A stretch of 18,225 bases of DNA from a bacterium (GTDB taxonomy: Bacteria; Krumholzibacteriota; Krumholzibacteriia; LZORAL124-64-63): NCBI GenBank assembly GCA_030591105.1, contig JAUVBS010000005.1:1-18225 (forward strand). The letters run 5' to 3'. Below, one piece after another: positions 9,701-16,272 of this stretch (position 1 is its first letter; each line of letters starts with the position of its first letter). Position numbers and translations under genes: made by a program. The notes under the pieces were generated by a model. It ran no database searches. It was not told where the DNA came from and worked only from the letters and a program-made list of their open reading frames with translations.

Positions 9701-10243
9701 ACCATCGAAATGCGCAGTCGGGCCAAAGCGATCAACTTCGGCGTGATCTACGGTATGGGGGCGCGGGCACTGGCGCGGCAAATCTCCGTGCCGGTCAAGC
9801 AGGCTCAGGAGTTCATCACGACCTATTTCGAGACGTATCCGGGGGTACGGGCGTACATCGACGAGACCAAGGAGCGCGCGCGGCGCGACGGCTATGTTGC
9901 GACCATGCTCGGCCGCCGTCGTTACTTGCCGGACATCCTCTCGAGCAACAACCAGGTACGGAGTTTCCAGGAGCGCATCGCGGTCAACACGCCGATCCAG
10001 GGTACCGCTGCCGACCTGATCAAGTTGGCGATGATCCGCATCGCGGCCGACCTGCGCAGGAGTGACAGCAGTGCAATGCTACTGCTGCAGGTGCACGACG
10101 AGCTGGTGTTCGAGCTCCACCGGGACGAGACTGGGGCGATCAGCGACCTGGTCCGCAGCGGCATGGAGGGTGCGCTGGCGTTGTCGGTGCCGCTGGTGGT
10201 CGATTTGCACACCGGCACCAACTGGGCTGAAGCCCACGGTTGA
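6701..10243 (+). CDS. nadD-polA: Fused NadD (nicotinate-nucleotide adenylyltransferase) and DNA polymerase I
   Basis: One uninterrupted frame of 1180 residues encodes two usually separate enzymes. Residues 1-192 are NadD, which makes deamido-NAD from nicotinate mononucleotide and ATP: GGSFDPFHNGH (7-17), ISYTVDTL, VIGADN, and a normal NadD end at ERLYG. Residues from 199 are a complete Pol I. It has a 5' nuclease (IIIDGSALIYRSHYAF, KANRKPMPEEL, YEADDVMATL, TGDKDFLQLL, GDSSDNIPGAPGIG) and an Ala/Asp-rich linker (491-562). The proofreading exonuclease has D594/E596, N672/D676 and Y749/D753. The polymerase has motif A DYSQVELR (D956), motif B RAKAINFGVIYG (R1007-G1018) and motif C QVHDELVFE (D1133). 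Only about seven residues separate the two domains. An internal GTG at 7295 could start PolA alone but has no good Shine-Dalgarno site. The start overlaps bamD as ATGA. Whether the cell keeps the fusion or cleaves or re-initiates is unknown. Confidence 0.93.
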   Translation: MTRALFGGSFDPFHNGHLALVRHLLDGGWADRVIVVPTAHSPHKGEPIAPGPDRIRLARLALQDIARAEVDGREVERGGISYTVDTLAELKTASPDDRWRLVIGADNAAAFTTWRDWRRLLEMAELLVVPRGGADLTLPDQLRDNAVIVRDFAHPATATAVRSALAKQELSRADLPPAIADVIATERLYGWAPDRDDAVALIIIDGSALIYRSHYAFASRPLTAPSGEVTSVVFGFFNSVLRLIDAYQPEYLVIAFDLPVPTFRHEMYPKYKANRKPMPEELAGQLPRLRELLEAWDIAVLELAGYEADDVMATLAKHSAGVCSKAWFYTGDKDFLQLLDSRTGMLKPGRRGDEITTVTDDAVRREYDLEPAALIDVFALAGDSSDNIPGAPGIGMKTALKLIQQFGDLDGLYARLAASQLTPRIKRILTENREQVLLSRRLFVIDSDVPLELDFERFTTRLPTGAQVAALLQQLGLRRIQNLIGKLALAHADGAGTDSGLATERPPDTASPGAAAAATDTTNLVGAVDAAGTGDNADAAETAETAESGDSADAADAVAASDPLDERGYRLLADAAALKEWLADLPTGAALAVDTETDGLRVDTARLVGVSLAAPGLPPAYVPVLERREGGEVQTQGAELFATGEEINHLGWVSELLGPLLADAGRKKIGQNLKFDTWILTRHGMPLAGPRFDTMIASYVLDPGRRSHGLDELSLELLGHRAIGYGELFGAGDRRRDILSVPLPKLALYAAEDADLTLRLYDVLTQRLADGDLERLFSEVEMPVSEVLFTMERHGIKLDTAFLDELRNRFAAELDRLEQQIFAEAGQRFNVQSPKQLSEILFTKLRLKPLKKTATGWSTDASVLSRLTDKHPLPQLVLEYREVAKLQNTYVETLPSLANPRTGLIHTSYNQAVAATGRLSSSDPNLQNIPVRTELGRQIRRAFVPRRPDNLFLSADYSQVELRLMAHLSGDAALASAFADGVDVHRRTAALIAGIAETDVTIEMRSRAKAINFGVIYGMGARALARQISVPVKQAQEFITTYFETYPGVRAYIDETKERARRDGYVATMLGRRRYLPDILSSNNQVRSFQERIAVNTPIQGTAADLIKLAMIRIAADLRRSDSSAMLLLQVHDELVFELHRDETGAISDLVRSGMEGALALSVPLVVDLHTGTNWAEAHG
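8171..8386 (+). other. Ala/Asp/Thr/Glu-rich low-complexity linker inside PolA
   Basis: Residues 491-562 of the NadD-PolA protein lack the pattern of either neighbouring domain and are rich in Ala, Asp, Thr, Glu and Gly. The core (8309-8368) is built from short degenerate GCCGAC/GCTGAG-like steps encoding ADAAETAETAES-like sequence, which looks like slippage-driven growth. It joins the 5' nuclease to the proofreading domain and is probably a disordered tether. Confidence 0.8.
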
Positions 10244-10295
10244 GCACGGCTGCTGCGCGGGATCGGGCGGCGTGCAGTAACAGAATCGAGCGGCG

Positions 10296-10883
10296 ATGAA
10301 ATGCTGGGCGGTGACGGGACCGACGGGAGCGGGCAAGTCGCTGCTGACCTCTCTGTTCGCCGAGCGCGGGGCCCAGGTGATCGACGCCGACCGGGTCGGC
10401 CACGAGATCCTCGCCCGCGATGAAATCATTACCGGCATCGGCGAACAGTTCGGCAGTGACTGCATCGTCAGCGGTCGAGTGGATCGTCCGGCCTTGGGTC
10501 GTCTGGTGTTCGGCGCCCCCGAAGCCATGACCCGTTTGAACGCGATCATGCATCCGCCTCTGGCGGCCGAGTTGGCGGCGCAGCTCGCTGCAGTGGCGGC
10601 GGCGGGTGTTGTTAGGCTTGCCGTACTCGAGGCGGCCGTTTATTTTCTCTTGCCGCTACCTGGGCCGATGGATTTGACTATTGTGGTCCTGGCGCCGGTC
10701 GCGGTCCGGCGCGCGCGATTGATGACCGGCCACGGTATGAGCGAAGCCGAGGCCGACCGTCGGATCGCCGCGCAAGACTACCTCGAGCCGCTCTGGGCAC
10801 GCGCCGACGAGATCGTGGAGAACACCGACGGCATTGCGCAGCTACGCCGAACCGCAGATGATTTGCTAAACCGCCATCTCTAG
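10296..10883 (+). CDS. coaE: Dephospho-CoA kinase
   Basis: CoaE phosphorylates the ribose 3'-hydroxyl of dephospho-CoA, the last step of coenzyme A synthesis in the cytoplasm. The 195-residue length is normal. The P-loop is GPTGAGKS (residues 8-15), followed by the family motif VIDADRVGHEIL, the substrate and lid region (IMHPPLAAEL, VLAPVAVRRARLMTGHGMSEAEADRRIAAQ) and a C-terminal ENTDGIAQLRR that resembles the usual N-x-G end motif. Most CoaE proteins have a G-L-T/S-G-x-I-G-S-G-K-S loop; this one is shorter by a few residues (TGPTGAGKS), a small deviation. ATG 10296 is the first in-frame start, and the ribosome-binding site is weak (GAGCGG). It lies 52 bases after polA, a common pairing in bacteria. 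Confidence 0.92.
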   Translation: MKCWAVTGPTGAGKSLLTSLFAERGAQVIDADRVGHEILARDEIITGIGEQFGSDCIVSGRVDRPALGRLVFGAPEAMTRLNAIMHPPLAAELAAQLAAVAAAGVVRLAVLEAAVYFLLPLPGPMDLTIVVLAPVAVRRARLMTGHGMSEAEADRRIAAQDYLEPLWARADEIVENTDGIAQLRRTADDLLNRHL

Positions 10884-10925
10884 GCGGTAGTGGTGGCGAA
10901 CGACTATCAGTGGGGAGAAGATACG

Positions 10926-12030
10926 ATGAAGGAAGCGCTGGAAGTGCTGGCCGGATTGCAACGTCGCTTGGCTGCACTCAAGGAGGGTCTTTGACTACCC
11001 CTCTCTGGTAACCGAATTCACCCAGCTCGAAGAGCGTCAGGCGAGCACCGACTTCTGGGCGGACCAGGAGGCGGCGAAGGGTGTGCTACGGCGTATGCGC
11101 ACGCTCAAGCAGTGGATCGATCCGATCACGACGATGCAAGAACAGGGCGAGGACTTGGCACTCCTGGCGGAGCTGGCCCGGCAGGAGAGTGATGAACAGA
11201 CCGCCAGCGAGGTACGGGCGGGAATCGTGGATCTCGAGCGCGGCATCGAGCAGCTCGACAGCCAGTTCCTGCTCGGCGGCGACGATGACGGCCGCGGTGC
11301 GATTCTGGAGATCCACCCCGGCGCCGGTGGCACCGAGAGCCAGGACTGGGCGCAGATGCTGCTGCGCATGTACACCCGTTACCTCGAGCGGCACGAGATG
11401 AAATTCCGCACCCTCGATCTACAGAGCGGCGAAGAGGCCGGCATCAAGAGCGCGGTGCTGGAGATCGATCACCCGTTCGCTTTCGGTTATCTCCGGAGCG
11501 AGTCGGGTGTCCACCGTCTGGTGCGGATCTCGCCGTTCGACGCTCAGAAGCGCCGCCACACGTCGTTCGCGTCGGTCTTCGTCTATCCGCTGGTCGACGA
11601 TGACGTTGCGGTGGAGATCAACCCCGCCGATCTGCGTATCGATACCTTCCGGGCCCAAGGTGCGGGTGGCCAGCACGTCAACAAGACCGACTCGGCCATC
11701 CGTATCACCCATGCGCCCAGCCGTATCGTGGTCCAGTGTCAGAGCGAGCGAAGTCAGCACCGTAATCGCGAGAGTGCGATGAAGATGCTCAAGGCCAAGC
11801 TGTACTTGCGCGAGCTCGAGCAACGTCAGCAAGAGAGACAAGCGATCGAGGACGAGAAGATGGAAATTGCCTGGGGCAGCCAGATCCGGTCGTACGTTCT
11901 ACAGCCGTACACCAAGGTCAAGGACCACCGCACCGAGTGCGAAACCGGCAACACGACGGCGGTCCTCGACGGCGATTTGGACCTGTTTATCGACGCTTAC
12001 TTGCGCCGCCACGGCCAGGTGCGCGCCTAG
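10926..12030 (+). CDS. prfB: Peptide chain release factor 2 (programmed +1 frameshift)
   Basis: RF2 recognises UGA and UAA stop codons and releases the finished protein from the ribosome. Translation starts at ATG 10926, with GGAG at 10914-10917. After 22 codons (MKEALEVLAGLQRRLAALKEGL) the frame meets TGA at 10992-10994. The ribosome must slip +1 at CTT (10989-10991) and continue with GAC 10993-10995 (DYPSLVTEF). The joined product is about 367 residues, matching E. coli RF2 (365). It contains the coiled N-terminal domain (ERQASTDFWADQEAA), the stop-codon-reading SPF tripeptide (RISPFDAQKRRHTSF) and the catalytic GGQ loop (RAQGAGGQHVNKTDSAIR). The coding parts are 10926-10991 and 10993-12030. 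A reading starting at GTG 11083 would lose the N terminus and is not the true gene. As in E. coli, lysS follows. Confidence 0.95.
10981..10995 (+). promoter_or_regulatory. prfB autoregulatory +1 frameshift signal
   Basis: The site reads AGGAGG (10981-10986), GT, CTT (10989-10991), TGA (10992-10994), C. It has the three known parts of the RF2 control: an internal Shine-Dalgarno-like element, a slippery CTT and a weak TGAC stop. When RF2 is scarce, slow termination at TGA allows the slip to GAC and restores RF2. From the first A of the element to CTT is eight bases, against nine in E. coli. Confidence 0.93.
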
Positions 12031-12070
12031 CTTCGCCTGTCTCCGCGATGCGCCCAGCTTCTGCGGGCGA

Positions 12071-12096
12071 TTGCGGCGACCAAGAACCGCAAGGAG
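12071..12096 (+). promoter_or_regulatory. lysS ribosome-binding site with overlapping hairpin
   Basis: AAGGAG (12091-12096) lies seven bases before TTG 12104 and decides the lysS start. A six-base inverted repeat, TTGCGG (12071-12076) and CCGCAA (12087-12092), has a 10-base loop and covers the first two bases of this site. It could weakly control access of the ribosome. There is no T-run, so it is not a terminator. The inverted repeat is seen directly; the function is a guess. Confidence 0.4.
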
Positions 12097-12103
12097 CAGT
12101 GCT

Positions 12104-13654
12104 TTGTCCGACCGGCAGCAACAGCGAAGTGGCCCAGACCGACCTGCGCAGCAAAACCTCGAGCGTCTGATCGCTGGGCGCCGCGAGAAACTCGAGCGCC
12201 TGACCGAGCAGGGGGTCGAGCCGTATCCGTACGCCTACGATCGCAGCCATACCAGCACCGAGATCCGTGCGCAGGAGCAGTCGCTGACCACGGCCGGGAC
12301 GCGTGTCCGCTACGCGGGCCGCATCATGGCCAAGCGCGGTACCGGCAAGACCCTGTTCGTACCGATCCAGGACGACGCCGGGCAGATCCAGGCCTACTTT
12401 CGCAAGGACGATCTGGGAGTCGAGCGGTTCAAGCAAATCCAGAAGCTGGTCGATATCGGGGACTGGATTGGCGTCGAGGGGAGTGTTTTTCGTACCAAGA
12501 GCAACGAGTTGTCCATCGCGGTCGAAGACTTCACTTTTCTGGCCAAGTCGATCCGGCCGTTACCGGAGAAATACCACGAGCTGAGCCTCGAGGTCCGTAG
12601 CCGGCAGCGTTATCTCGATCTGATCATGAACCAACCGACGCGCGAGCGTTTCCGACTACGCGCGGCAATCCTCGCCGAGGTGCGCGCCTTCTTCGCTACC
12701 GAGGATTTTTTGGAAGTCGAAACCCCGGTTCTACAACCGCTCTACGGTGGTGCAACAGCCTTGCCGTTCACGACCCACCACAACGCTCTGGACATGCGGT
12801 TGTACCTGCGCATCGCCGACGAACTGTACTTGAAGCGACTGATCATCGGTGGGCTGGAAAAGGTCTACGAGATCGCCAAGGATTTCCGTAACGAAGGGAT
12901 GGACCGGACCCACAATCCCGAGTTCACCATGCTCGAGTGTTACGCGGCTTACTGGGATTACCACGACATGCTGGACCTGACCGAGCGTTTGCTGCGCCGG
13001 TTGGCCGAGCGTTTCGGCCGAGCCGGCCAGGTCCCATACGGCGAGCAGACCCTCGATTTCACCCAGCCGTTCGCACGGGTACGTTTTCTCGACGCACTGG
13101 CCGAGCGGCTCGGCTGCGATCCGCTCGCGCTCGACGACGATGCGCTCGCCGAGTTGGCCAGAAAACACGACATCGAGACGGGGCCCGGCAAGGGGCGCGA
13201 CAAACTGCTCGACGAGCTGTTCGGCCGGCTCGTCGAACCGACGTTGATCCAACCGACCTTCGTGCTCGACCACCCACAGGAACTGTCGCCGCTGGCCAAG
13301 GCGCACCGCAGCGAGACCGGTCTGGTGGAGCGCTTCGAGCTGTTCGCCTGCGGCTTCGAGCTGGCCAACGCATTCAGCGAATTGAACGATGCGCACGAGC
13401 AACGCGCGCGCTTCGCCGCCCAGCAGGCGCTGCAACGGGCCGGGGACGCGGAGGCGCAGCCGCTGGACGAGGACTTTCTACAGGCGCTCGAGTACGGCAT
13501 GCCGCCGACCGCGGGCCTCGGTGTCGGCTTCGACCGCGTGATCATGCTACTGACCGACAGCCACAACATTCGCGACGTGTTACTGTTTCCGCACCTGCGC
13601 CCCGAACCGCACCAGGAGCAACCGAGCGACGCCCGCGGCGACCAGCCGGAATAA
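12104..13654 (+). CDS. lysS: Lysyl-tRNA synthetase, class II
   Basis: LysS attaches lysine to tRNA-Lys. The 516-residue product (E. coli: 505) has an N-terminal helix (NLERLIAGRREKLERL), the anticodon-binding OB fold (about residues 60-150: RVRYAGRIMAKRGTGKTLF, IQAYFRKDDLG) and the class II catalytic core. Motif 1 is near RAAILAEVRAFFATEDFLEV. Motif 2 is KDFRNEGMDRTHNPEFTMLE with F261-R262-N263-E264. Motif 3 is GLGVGFDR (471-478), followed by the family end DVLLFPHLRP. Start TTG 12104 (SDRQQQRSGP) is chosen because AAGGAG at 12091-12096 is well spaced and the resulting N terminus matches the family length. The open frame continues upstream into prfB, but that part looks like out-of-frame shadow. 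The prfB-lysS order is also found in E. coli. Confidence 0.95.
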   Translation: MSDRQQQRSGPDRPAQQNLERLIAGRREKLERLTEQGVEPYPYAYDRSHTSTEIRAQEQSLTTAGTRVRYAGRIMAKRGTGKTLFVPIQDDAGQIQAYFRKDDLGVERFKQIQKLVDIGDWIGVEGSVFRTKSNELSIAVEDFTFLAKSIRPLPEKYHELSLEVRSRQRYLDLIMNQPTRERFRLRAAILAEVRAFFATEDFLEVETPVLQPLYGGATALPFTTHHNALDMRLYLRIADELYLKRLIIGGLEKVYEIAKDFRNEGMDRTHNPEFTMLECYAAYWDYHDMLDLTERLLRRLAERFGRAGQVPYGEQTLDFTQPFARVRFLDALAERLGCDPLALDDDALAELARKHDIETGPGKGRDKLLDELFGRLVEPTLIQPTFVLDHPQELSPLAKAHRSETGLVERFELFACGFELANAFSELNDAHEQRARFAAQQALQRAGDAEAQPLDEDFLQALEYGMPPTAGLGVGFDRVIMLLTDSHNIRDVLLFPHLRPEPHQEQPSDARGDQPE

Positions 13655-13696
13655 TTTCGGCACGAGTGGAGGCGGGTTCAGCCAGAAACGGAATCG

Positions 13697-14938
13697 ATGC
13701 GCTTCGTCACTTACATTGCCCGCCGTTACCTGCGCAGCCGTCGCCGTAGCCGGTTCTTGAGCCGCGTCAGCGTGACCGCCGTGATCGGTATCGTGCTGGG
13801 TGTCATGGTGCTCGATCTCACCCTGGCGATCATGAACGGTTTCCACGCCGAGATGCGCAAGACCTTCGTCGAGAACCTGCCCATGGTCTCGATCGTGACC
13901 AGCGATCCGACTGGATTCGGCGATATCGGCGCCGTGATCGACGCCATCGGCTCGGATGAGGAGGTGACTGGCGTCGCCCCGTTCATCCGCCAGGAAGTGG
14001 TGGTCACCGCCGAGCGGATGCTCGGCCCACCGCGCCACAAGGCTGCCATCGTCTGGGGTCTCGATCCCGATCTGGTCGATACGGTACAGCCGTTGAGCCG
14101 CTTGCTCCTGCACGGCGGCACGTTGGCGGTGTTGAAACTGCCCGGCACACCGCACGTTATCCTCGGTGCGGATCTGGCCAACAGTCTCTACGCTGCCGTC
14201 GGTGATACCATCGTCATCACCGCTCCGAGCGGCGAGTTCGACCTCGACAACTTCGACGCCCAGAGTCGCCGTTATGTGGTGGGAGGCTTTTTCTCCACCG
14301 GGATGTACGAGTTCGACAGCCGTTTCGCTTACATCGCCATCGGAGCCGCGCGCGACTTCTTCGGCTACGGTCCCCAGGGGGCCACGCTGATCGGGGTGAA
14401 GGTGCGCGATATGATGCGGGCGCCCCGGGTGGCCGACCGGCTCGAGCAGAATCTCGGGACGTCGTTCCATGCCACCGACTGGATCGCCTTGAATCACAAT
14501 CTATTCCAGTGGATCAAGCTCGAGAAGGTGGTGATGTTCTTGCTGCTCGGCCTTATCGTGGTGGTAGCGGCGTTCAATATCGTCGGCATCCTGACCATGA
14601 TGGTGGGCGAACGGCGCCGCGAAGTCGGTATCCTGCTCTCCATGGGGGCGCAGCGCGGGCAGATCCAGGGCATCTTCGTGCTCAACGGCATCTGGCTCGG
14701 TGTGGTGGGGGTGGCCATCGGTAGCCTGCTGGGCTGGCTCGGCACGATGTATCTCGATAAAGTCGGTATCAAGCTACCGGGAGACGTCTATTTTCTCGAC
14801 CACATACCGGTAATCGCGCGCTGGGAAGATTTCGCCACCGTAGCCGCCGTGGCGCTGATGATCACCCTGCTGGCGACGTTACTGCCGAGCCGCGAAGCGG
14901 CGTACCTGCGGCCGATGGATATCATCCGCTACACGTGA
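13697..14938 (+). CDS. lolC: Lipoprotein-releasing ABC transporter permease (LolC/LolE family)
   Basis: This is the inner-membrane permease that extracts mature lipoproteins so they can pass to the outer membrane. The 413-residue protein has the family's layout: a short basic cytoplasmic start (RFVTYIARRYLRSRRR), one membrane helix (about 24-48, VTAVIGIVLGVMVLDLTLAI), a large periplasmic MacB-like domain (about 50-275) and an FtsX-like C-terminal part. That part has three helices, near 278-305 (VVMFLLLGLIVVVAAFNIVG), 325-350 and 373-398, and ends in SREAAYLRPMDIIRYT, typical of LolC/LolE. ATG 13697 has only a weak upstream purine run (ACGGAA). Only one permease gene is seen here, so it may act as a homodimer with LolD, or a second permease may lie elsewhere. 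Which of LolC, LolE or LolF it is cannot be told from sequence by eye. Confidence 0.9.
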   Translation: MRFVTYIARRYLRSRRRSRFLSRVSVTAVIGIVLGVMVLDLTLAIMNGFHAEMRKTFVENLPMVSIVTSDPTGFGDIGAVIDAIGSDEEVTGVAPFIRQEVVVTAERMLGPPRHKAAIVWGLDPDLVDTVQPLSRLLLHGGTLAVLKLPGTPHVILGADLANSLYAAVGDTIVITAPSGEFDLDNFDAQSRRYVVGGFFSTGMYEFDSRFAYIAIGAARDFFGYGPQGATLIGVKVRDMMRAPRVADRLEQNLGTSFHATDWIALNHNLFQWIKLEKVVMFLLLGLIVVVAAFNIVGILTMMVGERRREVGILLSMGAQRGQIQGIFVLNGIWLGVVGVAIGSLLGWLGTMYLDKVGIKLPGDVYFLDHIPVIARWEDFATVAAVALMITLLATLLPSREAAYLRPMDIIRYT

Positions 14939-14973
14939 TGTGGTTTCGGCCTCACGCGGGAGGAAACGAAGGC

Positions 14974-15669
14974 ATGGCCCTGCTGCTCGTAGCCCAAGGT
15001 CTGCAGAAGACTTTCCAGCGGACCCAGGGTGATCTACCCGTTTTAACCGGCTGTGATCTGAACCTCGACAGCGGCGAGGCGGTGGCGATCATCGGCGCTA
15101 GTGGCGCGGGTAAGAGCACCCTGTTGAATCTGCTCGGCGGGCTCGATGCGCCCGATGGCGGTAGTGTCTTACATCACGGCCGCCCGCTCGATTTCTCCTC
15201 TCTGCGCGCGCTGACGACGTGGCGCCAGCAGACCGTCGGGTTCATCTTCCAGTTCCATTTCCTGCTGCCCGATTTTACGGCGCTGGAGAACCTGTTGATC
15301 CCGGCACGAATTCGCCACCGGTTGACGCCGGCGGATCGCGAGCGGGCCGCGTGGCTACTGGATGTGCTCGAATTAACCGATCGCCAGGATCACTTACCGG
15401 GAGAGCTATCGGGCGGCGAGCAGCAGCGCGTAGCCGTGGCGCGTGCGTTCATGAACCGTCCGCAAATCGTGCTGGCCGACGAGCCGTTCGGTAACCTCGA
15501 CCCGGAGCGGGGGGAGCGTCTCGGCCAGTTGCTGTTCGATCTACGCCGCCAGGAGGGGATCGGCATGGTGATCGTGACCCACGACCTCGAATTGGCCGGG
15601 CGCGCCGACCGGGTCCTGCGCCTCGAAGCCGGCCTGCTGGCCCTGGCCCAAGCGGAGGTGGATGCATGA
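14974..15669 (+). CDS. lolD: Lipoprotein-releasing ABC transporter ATPase LolD
   Basis: This is the ATPase that powers the Lol permease. The 231-residue protein has Walker A GASGAGKS (41-48), the LolD-type Q-loop region FIFQFHFLLPDFTALENLL, the ABC signature LSGGEQQ (145-151), Walker B IVLADEPFGNLD (D169, E170) and the H-loop VTHDLELA. The Q-loop wording is close to LolD and separates it from FtsE or MacB ATPases. ATG 14974 is preferred, with GGAGG at 14959-14963 and AAGG at 14969-14972. A GTG at 14935 overlapping the lolC stop is in frame but would add 13 residues unlike the family. The stop overlaps the next start as ATGA (15666-15669), so mcsA is probably coupled to it. Confidence 0.94.
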   Translation: MALLLVAQGLQKTFQRTQGDLPVLTGCDLNLDSGEAVAIIGASGAGKSTLLNLLGGLDAPDGGSVLHHGRPLDFSSLRALTTWRQQTVGFIFQFHFLLPDFTALENLLIPARIRHRLTPADRERAAWLLDVLELTDRQDHLPGELSGGEQQRVAVARAFMNRPQIVLADEPFGNLDPERGERLGQLLFDLRRQEGIGMVIVTHDLELAGRADRVLRLEAGLLALAQAEVDA

Positions 15670-16268
15670 AATGCCAGAAGTGCCACGAGCGCGAAGCGGT
15701 CATCCACTACATCGAGATCGACGAGGACAAGAAGACGAGCCTCTGGATCTGCGAGGTGTGCGCCCGCGAGGAGGGGATCAGCGCCGATGAGGACGAAGCC
15801 GAACTCGTCGCGCCGGGCGAACCGTCGGGCCCGGGCGAATCCGACACCGGGTTCGAAGCGTTTCTCGGCGGGATGCTCGAGTCTGCCGACGAATCGGCCC
15901 CGAAGCTGTCGGCCGAGCCGGAGGTGGTCTGTCCCGGCTGCGGTTACCGTTACGAACAGTTGCAGGAAACTCATCTGCTCGGTTGTCCGGAGTGCTACTC
16001 GACCTTCCGGTCGCGCCTGTTGCCGATGCTACGCCGCTACCACAGCGAGGTCGGCCACGTCGGCAAGGCGCCGCGGGCCGATGGACCCCGCGCCGCGCTC
16101 CGACGCGAGTTGGCCGCCATCAAGGTCGATCTGAACGAGGCCATCGCCAGGGAGGATTACGAGAGTGCCGCCGATCTGCGCGACGAAGTCCGTCGCAAGG
16201 AAACAGATCTGGCCCGCGGCGTTGCGGCGACTGAGACGGACGATTCGCCCACTCACGACGAAGGATGA
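15666..16268 (+). CDS. mcsA: McsA, activator of protein-arginine kinase (UvrB/UvrC motif protein)
   Basis: McsA is the zinc-binding partner that activates the arginine kinase McsB. The 200-residue protein shows four CxxC pairs: C3/C6, C29/C32, C89/C92 (CPGCGYRY) and C107/C110 (CPECYSTF). A low-complexity acidic, Ser/Gly/Pro-rich spacer (about 37-86) separates the first two pairs from the last two. A C-terminal UVR helix pair lies at about 146-180 (LRRELAAIKVDLNEAIARED, then SAADLRDEVRRKE). All eight cysteines expected for two zinc sites are present. It overlaps lolD by four bases and ends four bases before mcsB, so it sits in the same unit as both. In Firmicutes the gene before mcsA is the repressor ctsR; here it is lolD. 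Confidence 0.93.
   Translation: MKCQKCHEREAVIHYIEIDEDKKTSLWICEVCAREEGISADEDEAELVAPGEPSGPGESDTGFEAFLGGMLESADESAPKLSAEPEVVCPGCGYRYEQLQETHLLGCPECYSTFRSRLLPMLRRYHSEVGHVGKAPRADGPRAALRRELAAIKVDLNEAIAREDYESAADLRDEVRRKETDLARGVAATETDDSPTHDEG
16261..16265 (+). promoter_or_regulatory. Ribosome-binding site that sets the mcsB start
   Basis: AAGGA at 16261-16265, inside the end of mcsA, lies seven bases before TTG 16273. The same frame is open back to 16165, but the next upstream start-like codons fall inside mcsA without a comparable site. The short spacing supports coupled translation of mcsA and mcsB. Confidence 0.6.
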
Positions 16269-16272
16269 GCCG

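Noticed and set aside
7295..10243. polA as a separate gene starting at GTG 7295
   Set aside because: The GTG is in frame and would give a typical Pol I start, but no good ribosome-binding site precedes it and no stop separates it from nadD. Kept as an alternative in the fusion entry.
10244..10275. GCACG/CGTGC inverted repeat after polA
   Set aside because: A five-base stem with a long loop and no T-run is not convincing as a terminator or regulatory hairpin.
11083..12030. prfB starting at GTG 11083
   Set aside because: This lacks the RF2 N terminus, which is encoded upstream across the frameshift site.
12051..12069. CGCCC/GGGCG inverted repeat after prfB as a terminator
   Set aside because: The stem is only five bases and no T-run follows; prfB and lysS are probably cotranscribed.
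11867..12103. Upstream extension of lysS into prfB
   Set aside because: The translated sequence is arginine-rich and unlike LysS, and a good ribosome-binding site marks TTG 12104.
12937..13749. 270-residue + strand frame overlapping lysS and lolC
   Set aside because: Arg/Pro/Ala-rich out-of-frame translation of lysS with no motif.
13580..14497. 305-residue open frame on the minus strand over lolC
   Set aside because: A His/Asp/Gly-rich shadow of the lolC codons with no family pattern.
16165..16272. Upstream extension of mcsB into mcsA
   Set aside because: It overlaps the UVR region of mcsA in another frame and does not look like McsB; AAGGA before TTG 16273 gives the family length.
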